Part shown: positions 23,043-35,690 of the stretch, piece after piece
Layout of the letters: the number at the start of each line of letters is the position of its first letter
Position numbering within the stretch: position 1 is the stretch's first letter
Assembly (NCBI GenBank): GCA_014773175.1
Contig: VXCM01002789.1
Coordinates: 103,567 to 167,566, forward strand
Origin: Lucifuga dentata
Lineage: Eukaryota > Chordata > Actinopteri > Ophidiiformes > Bythitidae
Direction: 5' to 3'
Length of the DNA: 64,000 bases
The notes under the pieces: generated by a model
What the model saw: the letters and a program-made list of their open reading frames with translations, nothing else
Database searches by the model: none
What the model was told of the DNA's origin: nothing
Position numbers and translations under genes: made by a program

Positions 23043-23628
23043 TTAAAGGACCATACCACCCATTTTGCATGTTTGAGCCTTTTCAATTTTCATACACGTA
23101 ACATTACTGACAATCATTTCCAAAAGCATACTACTGGAACGGTGAATTAAAAATGTTTTTCCTACCTTCCAGACTGCCATTGGTTTCAGTTCATTCTGGT
23201 ACGCTATTAAAATCAACTTGTTGATACTGTAAACGTTCTTGGGATAGGTAATCCATCATCACCAACAAGACGTGTATTCAGGTTTTTTTAGAAGTTATGT
23301 AATTTTAGTGTTTAAGCTCAATAAAAAGCGTGGAGTGAATGTATGCCTCCACCGGGGAATATAGTCCCAAAAGAAGACCTGCGTTTATGGAAAAATTTAA
23401 AGGACTGTGACTTCATAAGGCTGTGTAACTATTAGCAGGAGAAACATGGATTTTTAAGGTGGGTGTATCACTTGAATATTTGATTTTAAAGATTAAGAGA
23501 TTTTGCAAAATATCAGGAAAGCTGAAATACAGTTTTATCCTTTGGGAAATGATTGTCAGTAATGTAACATATATGAAAATTGAATATATTAGGCTCAAAC
23601 ATGCAAAATGGGTGTTATGGTCATTTAA
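23043..23628 (+). mobile_element. TTAA-flanked TIR element, whole young copy
   Basis: 586 bp from TTAAAGGACCATACC to GTTATGGTCATTTAA. Same layout as the copy at 7326, with a small deletion in the left TIR and a mutated right terminus. Confidence 0.85.
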
Positions 23629-25426
23629 CGTAAAGGAAGCTTTATGATTGAGCTTCAGTTATTGCTTATATAGTGTGACGCTGTGTAGTTATTGTTAGTT
23701 TTTTTTAATGAATTACCTCCATTGAGTCTGGAAAGGACGTTATTCTTCTTTTCATGCTAGTCATGTAAAGACTCCACACACACGCACGCACACACACACA
23801 CACACACACAGGGCCACAGCCAAGTAGTCACAAGTCAAAATAATTCAAATAATGTGTAAATTTTCCACTGTGCGTTGGTTTGAGTGTGAGCCCTGTGGTT
23901 CTAAGAGTTTTGGTTCGGACGTCAGGGTGCAGCAAAGACTTAAAGATCTGTCTCATACTTTATATTTGCATGAATTTATCCCAGCTTGCTGCTGAATTTA
24001 TGCAAATGCAAACACAAAAACTTTTGGTTGCTGAACAAATACAGATAGAATCCAAACAAAGAGCTTTGCGAACAGATGGCGGGAGACGAGACGAGACGTG
24101 GGATCCAGAGAAAAACTCCCATCGTCCTCCGAGGCTGAGCAGAAAACTCAGTATCAACACTGAGCCGCGCTTCCATCAACATGACAGGTCCCGGTTTCTA
24201 ATGCACTGAGCTGTGCGCCGTTATTGTGTTTTTCACAAAGAGACAGCTTTCCCTCCCCTCCTCCCCCTCCATCACAAAAAAAAAATTAAAAAAAAAAAAT
24301 CAATATTTATAATTTTACAAGATCAGGACAAATCTACTGCAATGCCGGTGTTATTAAAACAATAAAAACATCACACAGACAGGAGCCCCGACTGGATTAA
24401 AGGCCCTGTTTTTTCTTTATCTCTCCCTTCCCTCTCACCTTTATTCCTCCTCTTCCTCCTCCTCCTCCTCCCCCTCCCTCTCTCTAATTCCCGCTCTTCT
24501 TCTCTCCCAGACACACAATAAGCTGAGCTGTAAAAAAGGTTATACAGGCCCTGCTTCTTTAATATCAGCGGCTGCTTTAAGTAATGACATAAATAAAAAG
24601 GAATGTGATGTTTGAAGGGGCTTCTGCAAAAGTGGTGGTGATGGTGAGGGGGGTGTCATGTCATCCCTCCCCCAGGGAAGAGCAGGGAATCATGGAAGTG
24701 AACACATTGAATTGAGAGCATCTATCTGCCAGACGCCACTGGTCGTAACTCCTTACAGAAACACTGCTTCCTTTGTAGATTAACTCGTTTTATTTGTACC
24801 TTTCGTCCCTTTTATCCATCTTCAAAGCTTTTTGATGCCAAAAAGCAGGATTTTTTTTCCCTTTAAATTTAATTTCACTTTCACAATTTCTGAAAACTGT
24901 TATTTGCTTGCAGTTCTTCCCCTCCTCGCCTCTCTAAAATGGGTTTGCCACCCCGCGAGACTTCACAGGAAGTAGAACTTTGATGGCAAAACTACATTAT
25001 GCAAAGCTGTGATTCAGCTTCTTTACGCAGGTCTCACGAGGTGAACTTTTGTCTTTTCTATTCCTGATCCCTCCCCCCGCCTGTAACTGGTCCAAACATC
25101 ACATTTCTAGTTGTTTCACCGGTGAGTTTATTTTATTTCCTCTGGCGAGAGTTGTCGATATCTGCACCTTTAAAAGAGATTCAAATTATTGGCCAGAAAT
25201 CTCCAAGAAGTTAGTTGGTTAATGATCCACACCTCCTCAAATCCATCTTCCCTGTCTGCCTGCAAGTCTCCTGTTTTGTGGATGAGTTTGCACCTCGTTC
25301 CTCTGCTGGTCGCCTCCTCTTCGCTCATCAGGCCAGCTTTCTAAGTAGAGCAGCTAGAGCTCACCGTCAGCCATTAGCTCCATGTGGACCACGTCGATCT
25401 GGCCTTTAAGGGTGGTGGATAAGGAG
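23629..25426. other. Mostly single-copy stretch
   Basis: (CA)n at 23782-23809, A-rich tract at 24277-24299 and pyrimidine-rich tracts at 24420-24500. No coding signal or repeat match. Confidence 0.45.
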
Positions 25427-25470
25427 TTAAAGGACCACACTGGCGGTTTTGCATGTTTGAGATTAATATA

Positions 25471-26439
25471 CCATAAATGCTCTAATAGTGGCTGGGGCCT
25501 TTATTTACCTCAACACAGACAGAACCCGGCCTTTATAAGATACAGGCTTTTATTGGAGACAGGCTTTTACTTCTAATTAAGGATGTAACTATGTGTTTCT
25601 TGCCAAACTTTCCCTTTGCTGTGTCATAATTTATTTGTGTCCTTCAGTTTTCCATTAAAAACCCTGGAAATGATGACCGCAGTAAAATCTGTTAAAGTCA
25701 GTGCTCCCTGCAACAGTTATTATGGTAGGCGTGATGAGATTCAAACTGAAATGAGAGCCTCGTAGCCGGCTAGCAGTGTGTGTCCACCGCTGATAGACGC
25801 ACCAAAATACATTTAAGAAACTAAAATAAAATAAAATTTAAAAAAACACCGCTGCTATGGAGAAACATTTCACAGTGTGATCATTCCTCTATCAGCTTTT
25901 AGAAAGNAAAAAACACCGCTGCTATGGAGAAACATTTCACAGTGTGATCATTCCTCTATCAGCTTTTAGAAAGCTCATTTTCATCCATTTTATCCACATT
26001 TCCTGGTTGGTGTGTTATACCAGAGCGTCACTCGCTCCTCGCCAGGGAGGAGCTCCATGTTTACGGCTTTGTTTCATGCTGAGTCCGCTCATTCCTTCTG
26101 GCTGAAAGGACAATGGCTAGAGGATTTTAAAGTGGGTTGGTACTTAAAACGTAGATACTCATCTGGTTATGGAGCCCAGGCTGGCTCAAGGAGAGAAAAA
26201 GAAAAAGTCGTTCAAACGATTTAGTAAGTCATTTTTACTCTCCTCCGTGAGCCTCCCAGGCTCTGTAGTTAGCGTTAGCAGCAGCAGAATACACTAATAT
26301 TATTTGCCTGGATCAGTAACAGACATAAACCAACCTGGTCTTTATTGGGGACCAGCCACTATTTCGTCCTGCTGACCTCCTGGTTATTATTGGAGACAGG
26401 CCATTATTTGAATACCAGCTTTTAATAGAGAATTTACGG
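25471..26439 (+). mobile_element. TA-flanked TIR element, whole copy nested in an old TTAA element
   Basis: It starts CCATAAATGCTCTAAT and ends ATAGAGAATTTACGG, flanked by TATA/TA on both sides (25467-25470 and 26440-26443). It shares GGGCCTTTATTTACCTCAAC and AGCTTTTAGAAAG with the copies at 696 and 14711. A duplicated block around the N at 25907 is an artefact. Confidence 0.7.
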
Positions 26440-26469
26440 TATACAACTCAAGTTACTTTACTGACAACC

Positions 26470-26676
26470 TTTTGATGAAGATTCTCAGTTATCCAGGCGG
26501 TAGGTAAGTTGTAGAAAACTCAGTCAGGTCAACTGGATTGAAGATTTTTAATTCTGAAACGTTTTGCCATCCATCCAAACGGCTTCGATTTCTGACTGAC
26601 AAAGCTGTTTGATGGATGGTGAGCCATTTCAGAATGAAAACACTCCAATCCAGTTGACCTGACTGAGTTTTCTACA
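26470..26676. mobile_element. Palindromic element with degenerate hammerhead-like cores
   Basis: AGTTGTAGAAAACTCAGTCA at about 26512 is inverted at the right end, giving arms of about 55-60 bp. The centre holds two head-to-head copies of a motif like CTGAYRAAGCY(N)TTGGATG(N)GCRAAACGTTTC (minus strand about 26598-26556, plus strand about 26592-26630). The layout resembles a type I hammerhead core (CUGAUGA..stem II..GAAA), with several core bases mutated. It is flanked by the 15-bp direct repeat ACTTTACTGACAACC (26455-26469 and 26677-26691), the length expected of a target-site duplication from a retroelement. Confidence 0.55.
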
Positions 26677-27181
26677 ACTTTACTGACAACCATTTCTCAA
26701 AATATACTACTGGAGCAGTAAATATTGGAATTGTTTTTCCTACCTTCCAGGCTGCCATTGGCTTTGTTTCGTCCAGAACTTGTAGAGACCTAAAACATGC
26801 TTGAGATAAATAATTCATCACACTGAACATGACAGCTATTACATTTTTTGAGGAAGCAACTTTATTTAACCGGTCTGGCACGGAGCTGCGTGGATGACAA
26901 TGTATGTCTCCGCCAGGAAATATAGTCCCAGGAGAAGACGGCTTTTACCGAGAAATTCTACACATACATGTTCATAGACAAAAAAAAAGTAATAATAATT
27001 TTAAGGTGGGTTTATCACCTGAGCATTTGATTTTGGAAGGTTGGAGGATTTAGCTAAATAACGTAAAACTGATATACGGGTTATATTTATTTGACTTAAA
27101 ACATGCAAAATCACCTGTGTACTCTGGTCTCTCATGTTCCATCCTCTACCTCCACACTGAAACAACATGACACACAGCTGT

Positions 27182-27251
27182 GTTTTTTTTTCTTTTCTTT
27201 TCTTTTTTTCTTTTTTCTTTTTTTTTTTTTTTTTNTTTTTTTTTTTTTTTT
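27182..27251. repeat. T/C-rich run with internal N
   Basis: Poly(T) with C interruptions and N at 27235. Confidence 0.9.
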
Positions 27252-27635
27252 ACTTAGAGCCTCGTTAGCCTTAAACTCAGTTTGTGACTGTAGCATGTAG
27301 GTGGACGCTGTTGCACATTTCTGCACCTCCCTCCTTAAAACACAGAACTCTATGGCAGAATTCAGCTTTCCTTTGATTACTTGACATGTCAGCTTCGTTC
27401 TGCCACCAGATGAAGCAGTATAAAGTGTAAACCAACTCATTAACACGTTGATCTTCGTTGGCTTTTAGCTGTGACACCTTACAGCAAAGTGTTGGTAGCT
27501 GATCAACAATATGCTTATGAAGGAGCTTCAGTTATCATGGCGCTGATATAGCATGTCGCTGAGTAGTTAGCATGACTTTTTTTTAAATGAATTCTGCCTT
27601 GTATTTATCTCTCAATAGGAGCATGTGAACATTTT
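27252..27635. other. Unassigned spacer
   Basis: Nothing recognised. Confidence 0.5.
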
Positions 27636-28580
27636 GATAATAATAATAATAAACTTTATTTATATAGCACTTCTCAAAACTTCAGTTACAAAATGCTTCA
27701 CAGTGAAGGAATAACAAACAATAATCCACAGAATCACACCAGTACATGATGCCTGAACAAGAATCCAGACATACGAAGAACATTACAGAAACTCATCAGG
27801 ATAAAAGACATCATGGTGTTCAAGAGCACATGCAGTCCAAAAACAATTTAAATAAGATAAAATAAATAAGAAAATAAAATTTTAAAAAACCTGCTAAAAG
27901 TACCCAAGGTACATGTAAAAGGCAATTAAAACAGCAGCTTTAACATCTGCTCAAACCTTTGCAGAGATCCACCGAGATTTCACTTATAAATGCCGATCAG
28001 GATTATATAAAAGCCTGTTTATATAAGTTTATATAGGTGTTTAACCCTCCTTGATCGAAATTTTGTTAGTTTTAAATAAAACATGATAGGTTGGTCAAGG
28101 AGGGCCGGTGAAGGTCACACACACACACACTCACCTATGCACTATATATTATCTGTCTGTTGCTAGATTAAATTGCATATATATAAAAAATGGTTATGTC
28201 AATCTTGGCATATACCACAACTATATATGCAGACAGAAAAAAAAAGAGAAGAAAAAAAAGAAGGAAAAAAAGCCTGTTTGTATAAATATGTTTTTACTAA
28301 TTTTTTAAAATGCTGCACTGACTCAACTGAGCAGATACTAAGAGGTAACTGGTTCCACAGTGTTGGAACAACAACACTAAACACACAGTTTCCCTTAGTT
28401 TTGAACCTAGATGGAGGGATATGTAATAGTTCTTGGTCAGCAGATCGGGGATGGTGTTAAAAGGGCAGAGATACAGGAGGCAGCCAGACCGTGAGTGGCT
28501 TTAAACATGATCAGAAGAATTTTAAACTGAATTCTGAAATGAACAGTGTAAAGAAGCCAGGACAGGGTGATATGCTCTGT
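27636..28580 (-). pseudogene. L2/CR1-like LINE 3' fragment
   Basis: On the minus strand, a HFRIQFKILLIMFKATHGLA-type stretch (about 28535-28475) and then FSVVVPTLWNQLPLSICS (28384-28330) match the C-terminal part of fish L2/CR1-like ORF2 proteins. The 3' end is GTGCTATATAAATAAAGT-like followed by (TTA)n, seen at 27641-27672. The 3' UTR carries (CA)n and A-rich insertions at 28110-28270. 5'-truncated, with frameshifts. Confidence 0.65.
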
Positions 28581-28879
28581 ACGATGATGGCTTGATCTTC
28601 ATCGGGAGCTTCATGCTGATCAAGAGATCAAAACCTTGTTCTCCTGTTTGAAGATGTGTGACTGCAGCAGCTTGATCTGCTCCATCATGAGCCTGTTTCA
28701 AATCAACAGGAGTGAATTAAAACAGTTGAAATGATAATAAACCTGGATTATCCTTTTGAGATTGCTTTAAGAGTCAGTGATTTTCTATCTCTGTTATTTT
28801 TTTACATTTCTAAACTTAACAAACAATATACACCCCGTGGAAAAGAAAGGAAAAATAATTAAATAACTAAGTAAATATA

Positions 28880-29465
28880 TAATGAATGAATGAATGAATG
28901 AATAAATAAATAAATAAATAAATAAATAAGACAGGGCAGCAGCTCAACTGAATTAGAAATTCAATAACATAAAAGCCTTAAATTGTAACAGAATTTAAAA
29001 AAGAACCTTAACAAAAATACTGGTATTCAAAAAATCAACACGGCTTCAAATATACCATAAACGATTTCCAAATCTTATTGAGGTAATCTGTCATTTTGTA
29101 AATATCTTATTCTTTCCAGGTGATAAATATCAGTTCATCAGTCCGTTGTTTAGATGTGGGACATCCTTCTTTTTCTGATATCTGAGGATGAGGTTTTTTC
29201 AACCGTTAGACTCTGGGAAAGGAATTGTTGATGTACTTTCTTCACTGAAGAGTCCGTTCAGAAATACCCAGAATTGTTAGAATTGAATCTGGTTCAGTAT
29301 GTGTTCCAAACATTTCAGAAAAAATTCCAAACATATCTGACTAATATTTTACCATTTTGGAACAAAGAGCAAAACTATGAAGTAAATTTGCTTCTTCCAC
29401 TCTGCATTTTTCACAAAATGAAGATATGGGCAAAAATATCTTATTTAAAGAGTCATTGATTTTCT
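28880..29465 (-). pseudogene. L1/Tx1-like LINE ORF2 C-terminal remnant
   Basis: The minus strand carries a zinc-knuckle-like C-x2-C..H..C segment (CEKCRVEEANLLHSFALC, about 29420-29365), then LTILGISE, and near the end a YLNKIWKSFMVYLK segment. That order is typical of the C-terminus of fish L1/Tx1-like ORF2 proteins. Several stops break it. The 3' side ends in (AATG)n/(AATA)n at 28883-28930. Confidence 0.6.
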
Positions 29466-29518
29466 AACAAAAACTACCTGCTACTTATAACTGCAGTATA
29501 AAAACAACATTATATTAG

Positions 29519-29539
29519 CCTTTCTCTCTCTCTCTCTCT

Positions 29540-29580
<41 letters not shown>
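29519..29580. repeat. (CT)n-(CA)n microsatellite
   Basis: (CT)n at 29520-29540 followed by (CA)n to 29580. Confidence 0.95.
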
Positions 29581-29581
<1 letters not shown>

Positions 29582-30577
29582 GTAGGACCACAGGAAGCTG
29601 CATATCATGCACATATAATGCACTCTGTGAGCTATATGAACTCTAAACCAAACACATTTTGATTGGATAAATAAACCATAACTTATAACATCCACTGGAG
29701 GATATACTGTACTATATGAGATATATTATTCATATTTCAGCACTTTTACATTCTGAGATTATAGAGATTCCACAAGCATTATTACATATGAAAAGATGTG
29801 GGCTGAATAGATCATTATTATAGACATCGATATTAAAGTCGGGTTATTGTACATCCATGTTATTGTTTCAGGTGATAAAGTTTCAACAATACCATGCAGC
29901 AACTGTTTCCTCACAGAAAATGTTCATATTGGACATTTTTTCTCAATTTATGTTGATAATTGATGGCTAAAAGGGGAAGTAGTTTGATGTTGGCGTAGGC
30001 TGTGGAGGTTTGGATGGATGATCAGACTAAGTATTTGACTTTAATACAGGAGACCAGAGTCCACATCCTGTCCCTACCAATAGTTAATGCTAGTTTTCTT
30101 TAATATTTAATCATGACCTCAATCTTTCCTTAACCAAGCGTTTTGTTTGCAGACCTGCAGATCATTTGCTCTGGTCTGAATCAGGGCTAAAAGCTTACAA
30201 TGCTGCATTTACTGCTTTGTTCACTTTCACACGGGAAAACATCCAATCAAAAAAATATACACACAAAACAATGAGAGCGTTGTCATCCATTCCTAGTCAG
30301 CCACACGCTAACCTTCACCGTGTTCATCTGAACATGTTAGGTAAGATTGATGTGCTACTTTGGATTTACTAATAAAATGTGGTGTTTATTTGAGCTTTCA
30401 TTTCTTTTCTGGTTTTGTTTTGTGTGTGTGTGTGTGTGTGTGTGAAAATCAAACTTTCCATTGTAAAGCTGGAGTAACTTATAGAAACCAAAAACTTTGT
30501 CTGCCCCCTGGTGGAGGGTTCTGTTAATGCTGCTGCAAAGTGCTTCCTCTGGGAAACTTTGTCATCTCCCTGTTACT
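29581..30577. other. Unassigned spacer with a (TG)n
   Basis: (TG)n at 30419-30444. Otherwise nothing recognised. 30165-30250 resembles 19345-19385 and 20840-20880 (TTTGCTCTGGTCTGAATC, ACATCCAATCAAA), so a short dispersed repeat is present. Confidence 0.45.
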
Positions 30578-31578
30578 CAGTCCCTCCAGGATTCCGCGAT
30601 TCTACGATGGCCTAATTTAAAGCAAAATCAACCAATCAGTACATATTATGCAAGAACTTGCAACTGTGACCAATCCCTGCACTTTTATCGCATAAAAGGG
30701 TCCAATCAGAAGCAGGTTTGTACTTTTGTCCAATTTCTGCACTGTTACCGTGGAAAATGGGCCAATCCAACAACATGTCAGCAAAAGTTTTCCCCCTAGG
30801 AAAACGTCAACATGTGAAGATGATGCTAATTGTTGATGCTGACATTAATCTCATTACCATTAAAAATGACAGCTAAAAACCTGAGAAACTATTTCAACAT
30901 GTTTGCATAAAAGTGGGGAAATAGTTTTGCACTCCATGTAACATTGTGCAGGAACATCAGAGAAAGTGACAGAATCAGCATAGAGAAGGTTAGCACCGTT
31001 AGATATCAGCGGCAGATCGTGTGACTGAAGTGGCAGCAGGAATACAGTGGCACATGCTGAAAGAGTCATGGTGAGCAGCATTTTACTCAAACTTTTACCA
31101 GCGTTTCCCGTTGTGTCCGCCACAGTCTCATGACGAACCCAAAATATTTTTATTTCAGCATCTCTCACTCCCAGTCAGAAAATGTCTGCTAGCCGTGATG
31201 CTAATTTTTGCTTTGTTCAACTCCGTTGACTTATGTTAAAAATATTAGTGATCTAAAAGTCTGCTAGCTGCAACGCTAATTAGCACCATGCAAAATCCCA
31301 TTTGATTGACTATGCTGAAGAAAAAGAAAAAGCTGTTTGTTCAGGAAAATAAACTAACTTGATAATTTTAAATGTTTCTAATTGTTTTTGTTTTATGTAT
31401 TCTGTTTAACATTGTCGAAAACTGAGCACATGACTTTTTATTGCTTTAGATGAAATTTACATGAAAAAAATAATCGCAAAATGTGTCGCAGAATTTCAGA
31501 AAAGCAGTTGCAAAAAAAAAAAAAAAAAAAAAAAAAAAANAAAAAAAAAAAAAAGATCGATAAATCCTGGAGGGACTG
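30578..31578. mobile_element. 1-kb TIR element with CAGTCCCTCCAGGAT ends (hAT-like)
   Basis: It begins CAGTCCCTCCAGGATTCCG and ends inverted as ATCCTGGAGGGACTG, 1001 bp. CAG..CTG ends suggest hAT, but I cannot find a clean 8-bp target duplication (flanks GTTACT / GTTATT). The interior has CCAATCA-rich repeats and a poly(A) run with N at 31540. No transposase. Confidence 0.6.
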
Positions 31579-32433
31579 GTTATTTCTCCTGACACACCAA
31601 ACCAACCACTACTACACATTTCTAGTAAGCCAGAAATCTCCAGAATTTTCAGCCTTTTAATACTCTGATTTTTGTGTTAAACAAATTAAGACTTTATTTG
31701 GGAAACGTGAACATCTTCAATCCAAGAGGCTGAAGTTTTACCGACCAAAAACATTTTCATCACCTGCGATAAATAGGTTTGAGGATTAAACTCCTCTTGA
31801 ACAGCAGTTATAAAAATATTCCCGAGATGTTTCCGCTGACAGTGGAAGGTAATCGTCAACAAAGATCACGATCGCACTTTGTTTTACCGTCTGAAACTCA
31901 GCCAGATGACAGGTTTTGAACTCATCTTCAGCTGTGAGAAATGTCAGTTTGTAATAGTTTCGGAATTTATACTGCTCTTGAAAATACATTTATGAAAGTT
32001 TCAGAAATAGCAGTAAATCAGCAGTACTTTGTGTAGACTGTATAGTTGTAGTCCACAGCAAAAGTTATAAACTGTGTCAGGAGTTTAGAAAATGGAGGCT
32101 GGAATATGAACCTTCAGGTGGTTATCGTCGATGGCCTTCTCAGAGCTTCTCTCGACCCTGTTTGGGTCTTAACCCTGCCATGAAAACGCTGCATTAGACC
32201 GTCCAGGCTGTCATCTCAGCCAGAATCTCGTTATCGCCGCAGAGAGACCTCGGCTAACAGGAACCTAACGACTTCCCTAACGACACGTCTCCATGGAGAT
32301 AACTGGACATCACCTGGGACCCGTCACTGCGGTGCCTGATGGCCAGGAGGACAATTTAAGGCCATTTCGTGTCCGCACAATCACACACTCACACTAACTC
32401 TCATGTGTCCCTGCACTACACATTCTTGAAGGC

Positions 32434-32481
<48 letters not shown>

Positions 32482-33343
32482 CTCTAAACTCTCTTCCCTC
32501 AGAGGTAATGACCACACATTTTGCAGAGCGGACAGCCACAATTTGGACAATTTGTGCTGGCCTCTCTCAGCTAATCTGCCAGCTGATATTGAGCAGTAAT
32601 CTGCAGAAATGAACAGCGCAGTGTCTTCACGGCTCATCCAGTCATTTCCCTTTTTACGGTAATTGAGAGGTGGCACTCTCCCGCGTGTAAAACATGCTCA
32701 GCAATTCTGGGATGTAGACAAACTACCAGAAAGAGCCTGTAAAATGTCAAAAGTGTATCAGTGTCTGCGGATGAATGCCTGAAAGTAAATTTTGGAGGGT
32801 GAGAGGACTGGCAGTGCTGAGAATCGCCGGTTTGAGTGGGACATGAAACCCAGTGACCTGTCAAACTGTTGGATCAGGGCGGACTAGTGATACATTTCTG
32901 TGCACGACTATGAGCCCAGACATTTCTTATTCACAACTAACATGTAAAATTTAACGTTTTACTGATGGGTTTTGCTTGAAAGTCCAGAGAAACTGTAAGT
33001 TTTTGGAGCTGATTTTACCCTGATTTAGTTGGATCTGACTCATTTAAGAGTCAGATACAATTTCCACCCAACACATGGCTGTTAGATGTGTAATCAGAGT
33101 CCCAACACGAGTTTTACAGCCAGATCGAGGAACAGTGTGACTGTATTTCTGACGTGATAAATTTTGGCTGACAGGCTGATCTGATTAGCACTAAATGTAC
33201 CTGAGTGCGCTTTCATCAACAGAGCAGCTCTAGTAATGACAGAAAAAAAAAAAATGAAAGCAGATTACAAAGCTGTGGTAACAAAGCAGAATGGACTCTG
33301 CCTTTCTCTTTGTTTTCAACATAGGACTTTCAGTTTCTCTTGT
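31579..33343. other. Mostly single-copy stretch
   Basis: (CA)n at 32434-32480. 32090-32360 is GC-richer and may be conserved, but shows no exon structure I can support. Confidence 0.4.
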
Positions 33344-33935
33344 TTAAAGGACCATACCACCCATTTTGCATGTTTGATCCTAATGTATTAAAGTTTCATA
33401 CATGTAACGTTACTGACAATCATTTCCCAAAGCATACTACTGGAACAGTGAATTAAAAAGGTTTTTCCTACCTTCCAGACCGCCATTGGTTTCAGTTCAT
33501 TCTGGTACGCTATTAAAATCAACTTATTGATACTTGAAACATTCTTGGGATAGGTAATCCATCATCACCAACAAGACGTGTATTCAGGTTTTTTTAGAAG
33601 TTACGTAATTTTAGCGTTTAAGCTCAATAAAAAGCGTGGAGTGAATGTATGTCTCCACCAGGGAATATAGTCCCAAAAGAAGAACTGTGTTTATGGAAAA
33701 ATTTAAAGGACGGTGACTTCATAAGGCTGTGTAACTATTATCAGGAGAAACATGGATTTTTAAGGTGGGTGTATCACTTGAATATTTGATTTTGAAAGAT
33801 TAAGAGATTTTGCAAAATATCAGGAAAGCTGAAATACGGTTTTATCCTTTGGGAAATGATTGTCAGTAACGTAACATGTATGAAAATTCCATATATTAGG
33901 CTCAAACATGCAAAATGGGTGGTATGGTCCTTTAA
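33344..33935 (+). mobile_element. TTAA-flanked TIR element, whole young copy
   Basis: 592 bp from TTAAAGGACCATACC to GGTATGGTCCTTTAA, very similar to the copies at 7326 and 23043. Confidence 0.9.
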
Positions 33936-35150
33936 TTTTCCATTTTTCTCTTTATCTTTGGTTTACATCTGGTCTAGATAGCAGATGATGTATGATGTTC
34001 TTTGTTATTCTTAAAATATCAGCTGAATGGGACAGAGATTGTAATCCCTGACAATCTTTGATTTACTTTCCTTTGTGTCTTTGCTGTTTCAGGGTCTAAG
34101 GTGTCACCTGCACCCCAGATGATCCTGAAACGGGTTGGATGCCAGACTGATCTGACAGTACAAGATTTGTTTGGGCATATAACTCAACAGTGATATTGCT
34201 GCTATACATTCCTTTTGAAATCTGAATATTCTTGCAAAGACATATTTCCCGTTTGAATCTTTAGTCCGATTAGCTTCTACCTTTCTTCTTTGGATTTTTA
34301 GGCCAGTGACAATCCACGGAAAGACCAAAGACTTCAGGCAAACAAAGAAATAAACACAAAAGCAAAGCAGAAAGTTTTTAAGCATGAAACTAATTTACCA
34401 TTTATGAAATCGGAAAATGATTTGTTTTTCATTTCCCCAATCCAAAATGAAAATCGGTTTGCCATACAAGGACCCTGGTGCTGAGCAAATTTAGCTGTTT
34501 CCTTACGCCAATTACAAAATCCTCCGGTAGTGAAGAAACTGGTCTTTCCATCTCTGTGGTGAAATCCTTTCTCTCTGGCTTTGCAGCAGATAAAGCAAAA
34601 AAAAAAAAAAAAAAAAAAAAAATACACTGCCACAATCCTGGACATAATGAACCACTGCCATTTTAAAAACCCACTTGCCTGAAATGATCGTTCAAAAGTT
34701 TCCATCCCTGGAAAGTTGAAGTTAGGCTGACGTGGTGTCAGTGTTTTGATCCATTCTGAGTCGCTGTCGTTGGTGTCCCGATTGGTGGAAACTCACTTCC
34801 TGTTCCCACTCCCACACGGAGGAACTTGGAGTTGGTGTGGAAGTCATAGCAGTAAAACATGTTTCACTGTCGCACAGATTTGGTGCCAAGTTTCCCTCCT
34901 GTGTGTTCCTTGGTGTAATTTTCATGTTTTTTGCACTTTGAAGGGCAAAAAAGTCCAAAATCCTTTTTTGCATCATTACTTTGCAACTGCCTAACCTCCA
35001 CCACACCCGTTAACTTTGACCTGATGTAACTGGATGATGCAGCCATAAGATTAAGAGCAGCACTCACACAATTCCCCATCTTTTTAAAATTTTGTTGGAC
35101 CATAACTGGAAGATTTTTTTTCAGATATTTAAATAATATAGATAAAAGAT
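33936..35150. other. Unassigned stretch with open frames of unclear meaning
   Basis: After TTTGCTGTTTCAG at about 34092, a plus-strand frame runs about 33 codons to a stop at 34191. After TTTGGATTTTTAG at about 34302, another runs about 60 codons to 34485. Overlapping minus-strand frames are just as long (34104-34385, 34334-34705, 34864-35103). No family recognised. A poly(A) run lies at 34597-34621. Confidence 0.3.
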
Positions 35151-35690
35151 TAAATAATATTTAAAGGGGTTGCTGCAGTATTCTCAGCACCTCCCTTCCT
35201 GCACCTATGGGTGTAAAATGTCTAGAGCAGGAACACTCAAATACAAATGTTAAAGGTCCACAAAGAAAATTTTCAATATGACAAAGGTCTGTTTAATAAG
35301 GTCAGATTGGGATCCTAATTTTTACTGGGAATTTAAGGTGACCGGGGGGGGGGGGGGGGNGGGCTGATGAAACTACCTGTGCTATCAACAGTCAATCTGC
35401 GCTGTCAACTCTCAATGAACCCAGTTGCGTGACAACCCATCGTTGTCATTGAGATGATGGGGCACTGAATGTGATTGGACCAAACCAAAGCAGAGCAGAC
35501 ATTCTCACACAGACATTTGGTTTCACTTTCTCCACTATGGAGAATTTTGGCTTGTTGCATCGCAGCAATGTCACACAGATCATACAAATAACACATATGA
35601 AAAGCAGAATTTACTCAGAGTCCAGAAACAGTTGTGGTTCAGTCCAGATCCAGACCGGAGTTTGAGGATGATGGTCTAGAGGATTTAAAG
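35151..35690 (+). repeat. Interspersed repeat blocks, copy 1
   Basis: 35305-35340 matches 22918-22965. 35395-35665 (AACCCATCGTTGTCAT, GATTGGACCAAACCAAAGCA, GAGCAGACATTCTCACA, CATATGAAAAG) matches 52185-52455. A poly(G) run with N at 35360 lies between. The family is unknown. Confidence 0.6.

Larger units (their letters stand above)
25427..27135 (+). mobile_element. Old TTAA element carrying two later insertions
   Basis: The left end TTAAAGGACCACACTGG..GAGATTAATA is interrupted by a TA-flanked element (25471-26439). It resumes ..CAACTCAAGTTACTTTACTGACAACC, is interrupted again by a palindromic element (26470-26676), and resumes at ATTTCTCAAAATATACTACTGG. The right end near 27125-27135 (GTGTACTCTGGTCTCTCA) is badly eroded. 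The internal order matches other old copies. Confidence 0.7.
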
